Origin: Coturnix japonica
Lineage: Eukaryota > Chordata > Aves > Galliformes > Phasianidae
Reading direction: 5' to 3'
Length of the DNA stretch: 64,000 nt
Assembly (NCBI RefSeq): GCF_001577835.2
Contig: NC_029543.1
Coordinates: forward strand, 620,001-684,000
Part shown: positions 1 to 24,254 of the stretch, one piece after another
Numbering within the stretch: position 1 is the stretch's first letter
Layout of the letters: the number at the start of each line of letters is the position of its first letter
Made by a program: the position numbers and the translations under genes
Notes under the pieces: model-generated
Told to the model about the DNA's origin: nothing
What the model saw: only the letters and a program-made list of their open reading frames with translations
Databases searched by the model: none

Positions 1-660
1 AACGTCACCGAGTCCAGGTGAGCCCTGGGGGCAGCCCCAGAGGAGCGGTCAGGGGTTGGCAGCCCCCTGCCGTGTTCTGACCCATCCCTTTGCCTGCAGG
101 TTGTCCTTCTACTCCGGGCACTCCTCCTTTGGGATGTACTGCATGATGTTCCTGGCGGTGAGTGCTGTGCTGTGCGGAGCGCTGGCGTTCTGTCCCCACC
201 ATGGGGCCGCTGTGCTGTGCTCGGTGACACCTCTGTCCTCTCTGTAGCTGTATGTGCAAGCCAGGCTGGTGGGGAAGTGGGCCCGGCTGCTGCGTCCCAC
301 CATCCAGTTCTTCCTCCTCGCCTTCGCCATCTACGTGGGCTACACGCGGGTGTCTGACTACAAGCACCACTGGAGCGATGTGCTGGCCGGGCTGCTCCAG
401 GGCGCGCTCATCGCCATCCTCATCGTGAGTGTCCCCTCGTGGATGCCCGCAACCCAACCCTGGTGCACAATGGAGGAGCTGTGGGACCAGCTCTGACTCC
501 CACCTCCCGTCTGTCCCCTCAGGTTCGCTACGTGTCCGACTTCTTCAAGCACCGTCCACCCCGGCAGTGCGACGAGAAGGACCCGGAGCGCAAACCCAGC
601 CTGCCGCTAACCCTGAGCGACAGCGACCGCAATCACTACAGCTACGCGGGCGCCCCGTGA
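1..660 (+). CDS. PLPP2: Phospholipid phosphatase 2 (PLPP2), C-terminal exons, partial
   Basis: Integral membrane lipid phosphate phosphatase that dephosphorylates phosphatidate, LPA and S1P at the plasma membrane or endosomes. Exons: <1-17, 100-157, 248-424, 523-660, all joining in frame with GT-AG introns; stop TGA at 658-660. The visible part covers the last two of the three PAP2-family active-site motifs. Motif C2 reads FYSGHSSF, where His is the acid/base. Motif C3 reads [12 protein letters not shown], where the first His is the phospho-acceptor by family knowledge. Two hydrophobic membrane segments lie between and after these motifs, followed by a short cytosolic tail ending NHYSYAGAP. 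The match to recalled human PLPP2 ([19 protein letters not shown]...) is close throughout. The upstream exons lie outside the window. Identification is firm; only the family member (PLPP2 rather than PLPP1 or PLPP3) relies on the tail and on synteny. Confidence 0.95.
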
Positions 661-1480
661 GCCGCACACGGGGCCTGGACTGTGGGAGTGGAGGGGTGGG
701 GGGGGAACACGGGGCCTGGTGCCCACCAAAGGGCTCCATCGCACTGCGCCGCAGCACCTCCCTTCCCTGCTCCCAGCAGTGTCACGGCTTTGGGGTCTAT
801 GGGGCAGGGGGAGGCCTTGGGGCTGGGCTGGGGTCTGCGGGGCCTGGGAGCAGGGCAGGGGGAGGCCTTGGGCCTACACCAGCACTGTGAGGCCTACCCC
901 AGTGCTCCGAGGCCTATCCCGCCACGCTGAGGCCTACCCTGAGGCCTATCTCAAGGCCTATCCCTGCACCTTAAGGCCTACCCGAGGCCTATCCCGAGGC
1001 CTATCCCTGCACCCTGAGGCCTATTCCAGCGCTGCATACCCTTATCCCTATCAAACACTACCGCCTTCGGAGCACAAACCCTCACAGCACGACACAGGCA
1101 GGGCAGCCTGCTGGGCGAGCACTCCATGTTTTGGAAGGGGTTGGAGCAGCCCGGAGCTCTGTTCCCTGGTGAACTTTAGCAGCCGTTCGGTGCAGCAGGG
1201 GCTGCTCCAACCCTTGGGGTGCTGCAGCTCCGGCGTGTCCTCTATGGGGTGGATTGGGGCAGGGGGAAAATCTGTGGTAAAGGGGGTGGGGGTGGGGAAA
1301 GGGACGTGGAGCTGCACATGGGGCTCTTATCGCTGGGGGAAGGTGGGAAATGGGCCGCATCCGTCCTGGTTCTGAGCTGCAGCCGCCTCTGGTTTGGGTG
1401 AGCTGCGGCCCGGAGCGAAGCGCCATGCGTTTGTGTGATGATGTGTTTTTGTAAAAATGTGTTTTTTAAATGAGATCATC
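661..1480 (+). other. PLPP2: Probable PLPP2 3' UTR, containing a GGCCTA-rich tandem repeat
   Basis: GC-rich non-coding sequence following the PLPP2 stop. It includes degenerate GAGGCCTAYCCC repeats at about 888-1030. It ends near a T-rich stretch around 1446-1470, where base composition changes. I see no canonical AATAAA, so the 3' end is a guess. Confidence 0.45.
888..1030. repeat. Degenerate GAGGCCTAYCCC tandem repeat
   Basis: About nine imperfect copies of a unit centred on the palindrome AGGCCT, spaced 10-26 bases apart. It is a local minisatellite-like array in the presumed PLPP2 3' UTR. Confidence 0.7.
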
Positions 1481-4400
1481 CAGAAGGAATGTCTGCCTCG
1501 CGCCTGCTCTATGGCTCCGTGGATGCTCCTGACCTTGGGGCTGAAGAACTCAGGGCTGCGGCTCTGGAGGGGACGGAGCTAAAGGAAGAGCCCATAGTTC
1601 TAGGGGAGCAGGGGCTGAGCCCTGGGGTGCTGAGCAAGGAACGGTGGGGGTAACACTGGGGTCTTGTGCTCCAAGATGGGGGTGGTCCCCCTCCGGACCT
1701 GTGGCCCAGCAGCTCCAGCCCCAGCGCTGCCTTGAGCCGAGAGGAGCTGCTGCGCTTCACAGTGTCTCCATGAGGGGGAAGGGAAAATGGCTGGAACCGC
1801 GTGGAAAAAGTGACGCTGAGTGCCTGCAGCTCCTTCTGCTCCTCCGGGTGCCAGAGCTGGGGGAGGCGTGGAGCTGCCCGCAGTCCTCCCACTGAAAAAG
1901 GGGAGCGGTGGGGATGGGCAATGGCCCCCAGCTCCAGCATGGGGCTGCTCTGCTTGGATGGGGCTCACAGCTGCGTCTGATGTGGGGCAGGGAAGGCCAC
2001 GTCCCACCTCCATGGCTGTCCCGCTGTGTCTTGCAGAGCTCTTGGGAAGGCTGGGCAGGCTCTGTGCCTGGGCACACTGGGGCTTTGTGCTGTACCCAGG
2101 GCTGGCAGATGGGGTCCTGGAGCAGGAGGGTTTTCCTTTGCACACTGGGGTCCCTCCTGCCTGGGCACAGCAGACACTGCACGTGCTGTTGGTGCTCTTA
2201 CAGTGTGGGTTGCTCCAGTCTAGACAAGCCCTGACCAAAACCACCTCCTGCATGGAGGGAACTCCCTCCCTGCTGCTCGTCTTCAATCCGATCTGAGAAC
2301 TTTCCTCCCGGTCCCTCAGCCACATCCCTTCTCCTGTCCCTGCCCCGTGTGCTGCTCCTTCCTTATCTGATAGTACAGAACAATGCAGTGGAGCTGCTGG
2401 GGCCACAGGGCAGGGCATCTTGGCTGCAGTTTGCAAGCAAAGGAGTCGGGGAAACGCAGCACAGCCCAGCACTGGCACTTGGCTGTGGGTCTGTGATCAG
2501 CTGCAGGGTGGGAGCTCGGAGGGCAGCGCTATCCAAGGACCGTGGTGTTCAGACCCAGCTCCTGGCACTGCCTGGATTGCTCTGCACAGCCAGGAACGTG
2601 CCTGCTCCCTTCCCTTGAGATCTGATTTCGCCCCTTGGATGCATCTCTGGAAAAACCAGCTGGGCCACAATGCAGCACTGTGCGGCTCCGTGTGCAGGGC
2701 AGGGCTGGGCTGAAGCACGGGGAGCTCAGTGCATCCCTGCACACAGCCAAAGCCCCGGTACCCTGCGGTGGGATGGAGCTCCACAGCCATGTCTGGATGT
2801 GGTGAGGGGCTGGGGCTGTAGGCAGCCCCCCACAGCCTAAGGAAGGAGTGTGGATGCCAATGGGGTCAATGCACCAGACCTCAGAATCAGAGACACCATC
2901 CAGGTGCTGGGGAGGATGGGGCGGTGGATGGGGTAAGGGCCTCAAGCAGCTTCCAGGCCTCATTTTCCCTGCTCCAGGTTTGCAATTGCACTGAGCCCGG
3001 TGCTGTCAGAGCTCTGGGTACCCGCTCGGCATTCAGGCTCTGGGAAGGGCGAGCCGTAGCCCCGGGCACTGCGCTGCCTCTTGGCCGGGGCATCCAAACC
3101 TTCTGCATTGGTGACTCAGGCCGTAGGGATGCGGTGCTGGGGCAGACCGTGCCCCAGGCTGAAGCCGAGCAGCGTTTTCCTGCGAGCTGTGCCAGGGACC
3201 TGCTCTGAGATCCATCCTGTTCCCAGCGGCAGCTCGGAGCGCTCAGCCAACACATCTCCATTCCAAACGCAGCCGTTTCTGGCAGCACCGATCCCGGCTC
3301 TGCCTCCCCCAACCTGCGCCTCCCGCTGCCACGCTGCATCCCCCCCCCCTCCCGCTGGCACCTGCGGCTCCTCCGCCCCCCGGTTCCGGTGCCAGCGGGT
3401 CCATCTGGGTCCGTTTGCCCCGCTCTGAGCTCCGGGTCTCCTCCAGCTCTTGGAATCCTTCCCGGTCTCTCGTGGTACCGGGGCTGCTCTTCCCGGTGCC
3501 CCCAGCGCTGTTCCAGCAGCGGGCAGCAGCTCTGCCAGGAAGGATGTTACTCATCCTCCAAACATCCTCTTCCTTGGCCCGCAGCCACCGGGCGCTGCCA
3601 GCAGATGAGCAGCGGCAGCACGAGGTGGTCCCCGCTCGGGGAGGGGCCGATGGCCGCAGGTGGGGGCTGCACCTTTCAGTGCTGGGGGGGATCGCGTGGA
3701 AAAGGGGAAACTGACCCCAATCCATTGACCCCAATTGACACCCCCCGGAGGTGGCTGTGTTACACAGGGACCCCCCCAAGCAGCCCCCAGTGCTGGTACC
3801 GACCCCTGTGTTCTGCTGGGGGGCAGCACGTCCTGGAAAAAGGGGGAGAATTCGTTCACATTTAGGGCTCAATTCTTCGCCCGGAGGATGAATCCCCGCA
3901 ATCCCCGCAGCGCTGCGGGCGGCAGAGGGCGGTAGGGGCCCGGCTGAACCGCGCTGCAGCCGCTGCCCCCCCAGCAAAACCCCCCCCAACCCCAACCCCT
4001 GAGCTCCGACCCCCGCCCGCCCCGTGTCCCCACCCGGGGGGTGCAGAGCTCCGGGGATCCCCGGGGGCGGCCATTTTCGTGCCCCCCCCCCCCCTCAGTG
4101 CTGTGGAAACGCTGAAACGTTCCCGGTTCTGAAACGTTCCCGGTGCCACAAAGAGAGCTTTGATCGCAGGGGGAGAAAAGCAAAGGGGGGGGGGGGGGAG
4201 GAGGAAGGGAAGGGAAAACCCTCCTGCAGGACGGGGATGCGCCATCCCGGCTCTGTGCCACCGCCCCAACCGCAGCCCTGGGGTCAAAGACAGCGATACA
4301 GCCCCCCATAGGCAGCGATAAACCCCCCCCATAGGCAGGGATACAGAGGCCTGAACTCCACCAGGGCTGAGCAGCCTGCACTGCTGTGTGTATCACTGCC

Positions 4401-5050
4401 CCCCCCCGGACCCTCACAGCTTTTCTTCCCATTCAAACCCATTTCTCCCCACGGACCCTCACTAAAAGCCCCCCCACAACCCCCCAATGATGGAAACCCC
4501 ACTGCAGGGGTGGGGTCCCACCATTGGGTGGGGGGGGGGTGCAATTGGTCGGGAGATTCCATTCATATCAACTTGCGTGCCTCCGGTATACTTATCCATG
4601 CGTTTTCGGGCCAAATATGGGGGGGGACACTGGAGAAAGGGGCCGGAATGGGAGGAGTGGGGTGGGGGGGGGTCCGTGCAGCTGCCCATATCTCAGCCCC
4701 CCCCATAACCCCATAGCCCATAGTCCCCATAAACCCCCGCATAGTCCTATTCAACTCATATCACCCCATATCTCCCCATCACGCCTCACAACATATCACA
4801 CCCATCACCCCATATCACCTCATTATCCCCCCACCCCTATATCCCCCATTACCCCATAACCCCATATCCCACCATTAGCCCCCATAACCGCCCATATTCA
4901 CCCCATACGCCCTAACCCCATACCCCCTATATCCTCGCCCGCATAACCCCATAGCCCCCATATCCCCACACCCCCCTATTCCCATAAACCTCCCATACCC
5001 TAGTCGCAGATCACTCCCATCGTCATCTCTCTGCACTCCCGGCACGCAGG
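1481..5050. other. Non-coding interval between PLPP2 and the TLE gene
   Basis: I find no gene here. Open frames are present on both strands, but they have no recognisable domains or consistent splice structure. From about 3.3 kb the sequence becomes dominated by C or G homopolymers and, at 4690-5000, by degenerate CCCATA-like repeats. Confidence 0.6.
4690..5000. repeat. Degenerate CCCCATA-type low-complexity repeat
   Basis: Dozens of irregular copies of CCCCATA, CCCATAT and CATCACCCC run through this stretch. It is simple-sequence DNA immediately upstream of the CpG island. Confidence 0.75.
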
Positions 5051-5089
5051 GGTTAATCTTGACGCCCCCCCCCAATGCTCAACCTGCTG

Positions 5090-5930
5090 ATTGACAATCT
5101 CCTGCGTCCTCCTCTCTCCTCCAATAGGATCCAACCTCTCGAGCCGAGCACGTGGGGGCGGGCCACCGTTGCGCGTCCTATTGGCGAGCCGAGCGCGAGA
5201 GCGCCGCGACGGTCAGGCCCCACTGGACCGCGCTCGGGGGCGGCGGCCGTTCGATAGTCGTTCGCTCCACTCGGTTCTATTCGGATCCACTCGGCCTCCA
5301 CTCGGCTCCATTCGTCCTCCATTCGGATTCATTCGGATCCACTCGGTTCATTCGCTCCGCTCGCTCAGCGACTTAATTTGCTTTCACCAAGTCTCTGTCT
5401 TCGCGGTTCGGTCTGGATTCGGCCTCATCCCGGTCGGCTCTTTATCGCTCGCTCAGCCCCGCTCCGCCCCGCTCGGTTCCGTTCGGCTCAATTCGGCCCA
5501 ATTCGGCCCGGCTCGGTTCGGGACCCCCCCCCCCGCCAGAGGGAGCCTGGCCCATGCAGCGCGGCTGGAGTCATCCTCCCGTCCTGCGGGCAGGCGGTGC
5601 CCCCCGTGCTTTTTGTCTCCTCCCCCTCCCTTCCCCCCAGTGGGTACCGTATGGGTGTCGGAGCGGCCCATTGTCTGCGAGCCGCTCATTGTGGGGGGGG
5701 GGTTGTGGCTGGGGCTGCCCCTCCCAGGGCGCTTCATCGTCGCTTTATCGCCCCCCTACCCCCCATGCATTTCTCTATGAGGGCTAGCCGGGAGCTGGAG
5801 TCAGCGCCGTGTCCGAGCTCCTCGTCCCGTGCGACCTCTCGGTGCGGGGGACCGTGGCCCCCCGGCCGCGAGGATTTCCCGCCCAAACCGACCGACGGTG
5901 AGAAAACGACCCCCACAGCGAGCACGTGCT
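5090..5930. promoter_or_regulatory. CpG island, likely promoter of the plus-strand TLE gene
   Basis: CpG is frequent here (CGAG, GCGCG, CGCGACGG and similar) in contrast to the C/A-rich repeats upstream. The island lies about 1 kb before the first recognisable TLE exon homology. It contains a degenerate ATTCGGATCCACTCGG-like repeat at 5262-5362 and again at about 5460-5520. Assignment to the TLE gene rests on position and strand. Confidence 0.55.
5262..5362. repeat. Degenerate (ATTCGG/ACTCGG) decamer array
   Basis: Successive units such as ATTCGGATCC, ACTCGGCTCC and ATTCGTCCTCC are tandemly arranged every 10-11 bases within the CpG island. A related stretch (CTCGGTTC, ATTCGGCC) follows at 5460-5520. 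Confidence 0.7.
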
Positions 5931-6399
5931 GAGTGGATGGACGGGGGGTCCGCGTGTGGGGGGTTATGGAGGCGGGGGGTGCAGGATGGAAATGTTGGGG
6001 TCGGATCCCCTCGCACACGCCGGGATAATGGGGTCAGTGCGGGGCGGGGGGGCACGGCGGAGGTAACCATCAAATTATCCGAGGACCTGTTTGGCGTAGC
6101 TCGTCATAGCGCAGTGTTCGGTGCTGTATTCGTTCGTCAAATCTAGGGATTGGGTGCACGGGGACTATTTGACAGCGCTATGGCGGCTGCAGCTGGGGTC
6201 AACAGTGGCCGCCTGCCTCCTGCACGTGGCACCATCCCCAGCACAGCCTCAAGCTCTGGCTTTGGATGGCGGTGCGCGTCCCCGCAACCGCTGACCCTCG
6301 TCCCATCCCCCACTAGGGCACTCCCACTGGCCTCCCGGCCCCTCAGGCCCCACCACCTGCCACATAATCGTGTGCCCGCAAGCTGTACCGTAGCCCCGA

Positions 6400-19147
<12,748 letters not shown>

Positions 19148-19442
19148 CCCGCACGGCTCCGTGGGGCGGACACGGGGCAGGACCCGGACCCAGCACCGGG
19201 GACCCAGGACCCAGCACCGGGGGTGGGCGCGGGGAAACCCCGGTCGGGGCGCGCCACGGGGCGGCGGTGGCGGGGAACGATTTAAGGTGGCTCCGGCCGG
19301 TACCGGACACCGCGGGGATCTTAGAGCCGTTCCACCTTAAGAGCCCTCACGACACGGAGTGAATGGGGCGCGCCCGCTATTCGCTGCCGCCGCCAGAGCG
19401 CCGGCCAATCAGAGCGCTCCGCTCCCACATGGGTTCGTGACG

Positions 19443-19546
19443 TGTGGGATGGGATGGGATCAATGGGATGGGATGGGATGGGATGGGATGGGATGGGATG
19501 GGATGGGATGGGATGGGATGGGATGGGATGGGATGGGATGGGGTGG
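19443..19546. repeat. (GGGAT)n pentanucleotide array
   Basis: About 19 near-perfect GGGAT units (TGGGA phase) form a simple repeat directly upstream of the TLE2 promoter. Degenerate GGGGATATGGGG sequence continues to about 19930. Confidence 0.95.
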
Positions 19547-19549
19547 GAT

Positions 19550-22020
19550 TTAATGGGGTTAATGGACGTGGGACAGTCATATGGAGCCATAGGGCAGGCA
19601 ATGATGTGGGGCAGGGGACATAGAACGGGGAATGGGGGGCAGAGGGATGTGGGGAGGGGTATATGGGGAAAGGGACACTGCGGGGGATGGGGGGATATGG
19701 GGATGTGGGGCAGGGTACCCAGGGAAGAGGATGCTGTGGGGCTGGAGGTGGGGCAGGGGCTGTGGGGGGGGCTGGAGATATGGGGAGGAAGGGGACACTG
19801 CAGGGATATGGGGGATATGGGGAAGGGAATGTGGGGCAGGGGATTAAGGGGATGCTGCAGGGATGTGGGGCTGGAGATGGGGCAGGGGTTTTGGGGATGG
19901 GGGTTATGGGGCAGGGCTGGGGGAGCTGCAGGGGATGGGGGCTCTGAGTCCCCCCGCAGTGAGTGCATTGGGCAGAGCAGCTCAGGGCAATTAGTGGGGG
20001 CACAATTGGGGTCAGCCCAACCGAGATTTGGGGTTTCCCTGCATTAACTGCCCCGCTGCCCCCTTGTCACCCCATGGCTGTGGGTCGGGGGGCACTGAGG
20101 GCTGTGGGACCCCGTGAGCAGCCCAGCAGCTGACAGCCCCAATGGCCGGCGCTGCCTTCGATCCCTGTGTTGGCTCCTGTTTGCACTTACCGGCTCTGAG
20201 TGGTTTTTAATTATTGATGCCTCTTTTAGCTTTTATCTGCTGCTGCCGCAGCCAGGCAGGGCTCGGCGTTCCTGCATTAGTGATGAATTGGGAAGGAGGC
20301 CCCGCTCCGCCGCTGCGCAGCATTCCTGGCTCCAGGCTCGTGCCATTGTTTCAAGCAAAACCGTGCTGAAAAATGACGAGGGGGGGGGGGCGATGGAGGC
20401 GATCCCTGCAGCGATGCAGGAGGAGGAAACAGCGGGGGGGGCAAAGGATAAAGAGAGGGAACCTGCCTGACCCAGTGAGGAGCTGGCGGCCGCTCACCGT
20501 GCAATGCAGGACAGACGCCAGCGTGTCACCTCTGCAGGGACGGGCGGGTGGGACCCGCAGTGCTGCGGGCTGGGATTGATGTGGGTCGGGGCTGGAGGCT
20601 CCATGTGCTCCCTGTGTCCCCCCCCCCCAGCCAACCCGCAGCTCATGGAGCCGATCCAAGCAGCGCGGTGCCAGCAGGGCTGGATCGCAGCTCTGCACAC
20701 ACGGACCCACAACCTCAGCGGTGGTTTGTCTGCCAGGAGCTCTTCAATCAGCAGCAGCACTTTGGGGACCCCGAGTTGCCTCCAGCAGCCCCAGCCAGGG
20801 CAGCCCTGATGATCTTATAGGTTCTTACAGGTCCTTTCCAACCTTGTGGTTCTGTGATTCTAAGCAGGTGGGAGCTGAGGGGGCAGATCTGCCTGTATGG
20901 ACACAGCGATGCTGCTTCCTCCCATCTGCAGCTACAAGGAGGGCTCTAAGCACAGCTTTAACCCTTCTCGTTTGGTCAGATTTGAGCCCAACTCTGGGGC
21001 AGGTTCCCCGAGGAATGGGGAGATGGGAACAAACCCAGAGCAGGGAATAGGGGCGGATGGAGGAACGCCGTGAGTGCAAAGCCGGGATGCAGCATCTGCT
21101 GGGAGGTGCGGGGGGATTTGGGCGGCCCTAAAGCTGTGTCTGTGCGCTTTGAAGCGGGTCAACCTCCCGCGGGGAGCGAGGAAGTGCCGGCAGCTCGGCC
21201 GGGAGCGGCTCCCAGCCCGACGGCAGCCGGGGATGCTCAGCCGGCAGCCTCGTGGTTTGTTCGACCCTTTGCCCACCGAACCGAAGCTGCTAATTAGCTC
21301 TAACAACGGGGCCGTCTGTTCCTCTGAAGTCTCCGGCCCTGAAAACGCCCCAGACCGATTCCTCCCCAACCCTCCTCCCCTCGCGCATCCATCAGCAATA
21401 ACATCCACTTACGGCTCTCCCTGCCCCCAGGCTGAGGCTGAACCGCTGACCTCGAGGTGAAAGCGCTTGAAAAGCTCCGTCCGTGCCCGCATCCAGCCCG
21501 ATCCCAGCGGGGCTTTCAGCGGCGCTTACGGAGCGAGAGAGACTTAGAGCGGCCGGCAGCCCCCGGCCCAGCCCTTCACACGGGAATCCCACCCGACGGC
21601 CCCGGAGCAGCCGTGATACCTGCGGTCGGATGCAGCCGCTGCCTCGTTACCCACCCCAAGGTCCCGTAACCCCCCGTCACCCTGTAACCCACAGGCCCCA
21701 TAACCCCACTGAGGCTCAGTCTCCCATCCAGAGCCCACACACCAACCCCCCACCCAGCATTGGCTGCTCAGCCCAATCTCTGCTGCCCCTCAGCCCCCTC
21801 CCCAGGGGAACGAAATTCTCCCACTCCAGCTGGCCTGGGAGATACCAAAGGATGTAATCAGGGCAGGCTCGATAACCAGAGGACACCTCTAATTATTAAG
21901 AGCCAATTCTATTGCAGCCCCGGGGTGATGGGGGGTCCATGCATCCCAATGGGCCCCCAAACCCCTCCAGGGCAGCATCTCTAAGCAAGAAAACAGGCAA
22001 CAGGTCACCATCTTAACCAA
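19550..22020. other. Intergenic region between TLE2 and TLE5
   Basis: No gene is supported. It holds G-rich GGGGATGTGGGG degenerate repeats to about 19940, a CR1 tail near 20.8 kb and several AT-richer stretches (20190-20240, 21840-21915). The latter could be regulatory, but the sequence alone gives no direct support. Confidence 0.5.
20800..20868 (+). mobile_element. CR1 LINE 3'-tail fragment
   Basis: It contains GATCTTATAGGTTCTTACAG followed by GTCCTTTCCAACC and TTCTGTGATTCT. This is the hallmark 3' end of avian CR1 non-LTR retrotransposons, in sense orientation and 5'-truncated. Confidence 0.8.
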
Positions 22021-22732
22021 CCTTCTTATTTCTTTATTTGAAAGGCACAGCTTGTACGTCCTTGATACAGCATTTTCAGTTCCTCTTAGTACAGGTCAAG
22101 TGATTAAACACAAAAAGCAAAACAAGATCTGTCTAAAGGACTATATACAAACACCAGATTATTATTTAGCTTCATTCTTCTCTTGTCGTCGTTCCATTTC
22201 TTGTATCATTATTTCTTTAGAAGACACGCTAGCGCACGGAGATAAGAACAGAGAAAGCTGCTGTATCCTCTACAAGGGGGCGTGGGGAGGGGGCCGGGGG
22301 GGCTCCCAGGCGCCCCAATGCCCCTCAGCCCCCCCCAGGCTCCCGGCCCCCCAGCAGTGTGTTGTTGTGCCAAGGGGAGCTGGCAGCAGGGACCCCCCCA
22401 ACCCGAGAGAACCCGGCTGGACACGTGGAACTGCGGCGCTTTGCTGCGGGACTGGTTAAAAACAGAGACATGCAGAACAGCGAGGAGCCGGAGAGAGATG
22501 GGGGGTGGGAGGGGGGGGTCGTTGGGGTGGGGGGTTGTGCAGAAACCGGTCGGATTGAGGGTGGGCGTTAAATACCGGGGGGAGCAGTGGGTGCGGTGCC
22601 CCCAGAACGGCTGGGCCGGGTGCGGGGGGCACAGAGCAGCTGCCACGGTGCCGCCCTCGGGTGCTGCTGCCTGCGGGCGCTGCATCTGGCACAGACCCCC
22701 CCCCCACCCCCAGCAGCCCCGACCCCTTCACT
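22021..22732 (-). terminator. TLE5: TLE5 3' UTR with polyadenylation signal
   Basis: AATAAA on the minus strand (TTTATT at 22033-22038) lies about 700 bases beyond the TLE5 stop. The AT-richer block at 22020-22260 contrasts with the GC-rich part next to the stop and resembles a distal 3' UTR. Confidence 0.75.
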
Positions 22733-24202
22733 CTAATCTGATTTCTCCCCATCGTCGTCTTGGTGGGCGTCCCCGTCGTGGCCGTTCTTGTCCTCCTTGG
22801 CCAGGTGTGCCTGGGAGCCCAGGGCCGACAGCGACAGGAGGCCAGAGCCGGCGCTGACAGCAGGGAGGGTTGGGGGCTGCAGCCCCACGGGCAGCGGAGT
22901 CAGAGGCAGCGCCAGGGCTTGGAGCTGCGAGAGCTGGTGAGCTTGGAGCTGCTGCTGTAGGGAACGAGGGGCGGGCGGGGGGTGGGAGGGGGCGGCTGTC
23001 ATTGCAAGAGCACCTCAGCCCCCTCCCCCAGCCCCAAAGGCCCGGCCGACCCTCAGGGAGCACCCACGGAGCACCCAGCCCTGGCAGCCCCCAGCAGCAC
23101 GTCCCTCGTGTTACGCAGCCCCCTGCACGCCTGGCCCCGGCTGCTGGCACGCTGCGAGGATGCGGTTAAACCCCTCTCAGCCTTGACTAGGAACAGATGG
23201 TGTTTTCACAGCAAAGAGCTGCTGCAGCTCCTGCCCCAAACCAAAGCTTCTCTCCTTTTACACTCTGTGGGACGGAGCAGAGCCCGGCAATGCCTTGCAA
23301 AGCCAAGCAACACCAGCAAGCCTGGGCAGAACCAGCAGGGCCATCCCAGCACCCACAGCCCAGCCCAGCCCACACCTTCAGCTCTACAATGCAGGCACTG
23401 ACCCCATCCCCCCCCACACCCAAACTGAAACATGCACCACGTACGCGGATGATGGAGTTCAGCTCCGGCGCCGTCACCTGCTTGGCTCGTTCAATGGCTC
23501 CCAGGACTTGCTGCTGGTGCTGAGGGGGGGAAGAGAAGAATTTGGGGTCATTTCAGGCTTAAGGAAGGAAGGAGAACAGGGACGCAGCGCAAACATCCTC
23601 CATCCTGCTCCATCCTTGTGGCCACACGGACCCAGTGACTCTGCTCACCCCAAGGTGGGCGGCAGCTCCTGCCCTGCCCAGCCCTGACACAGCATCAGAC
23701 CCCCCCAAAGAGCAAAAGCAAATGAAGCCCCCGAAATCAGAAGCTCTTGGGCAGCTCTCCAGGCCCTTGGACACACACCAGGCTTCAACCTGGAAGGTGC
23801 TGCTGTGGATGAGCCCTGCACGGCTCCAGATAAAGGCAGGTAAAGGAGCTGGGCTGAGTGCTTACAATAAGGGATGGCTGGGTTTGCCCTGTGAGAGCAC
23901 GAGGTCTCCCAGCACCAGCCCTGACCACCTCCCTGCTGCCAGCAGCGTATCTTTCCATCTTGGCAGAAGGACAGGGCTGGGGAGGGGGAACGTGTCGCAT
24001 TAAGAAGCGAAGGGTTTAGCTGGGGCTTAGTTATCAGCCACCTCTGATCTGCTCAGCAAGCCACTTTGCCTTCCCCCAGAGCAGCCGGGCAGCAACAGCA
24101 TGGCCTGCTCCCCCCCCAGCTTATCCAGGCCCCAAAACACAGGCCCCCACCCCACAGCCCCTGAACAGTCACTGCAGGACTCAGCCTGAGGGGCAGCACA
24201 AG

Positions 24203-24254
<52 letters not shown>

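Noticed and set aside
4900-4930. CCCTAACCCC resembling a telomeric repeat
   Set aside because: A single chance match within a CCCATA-type degenerate repeat; no TTAGGG array.
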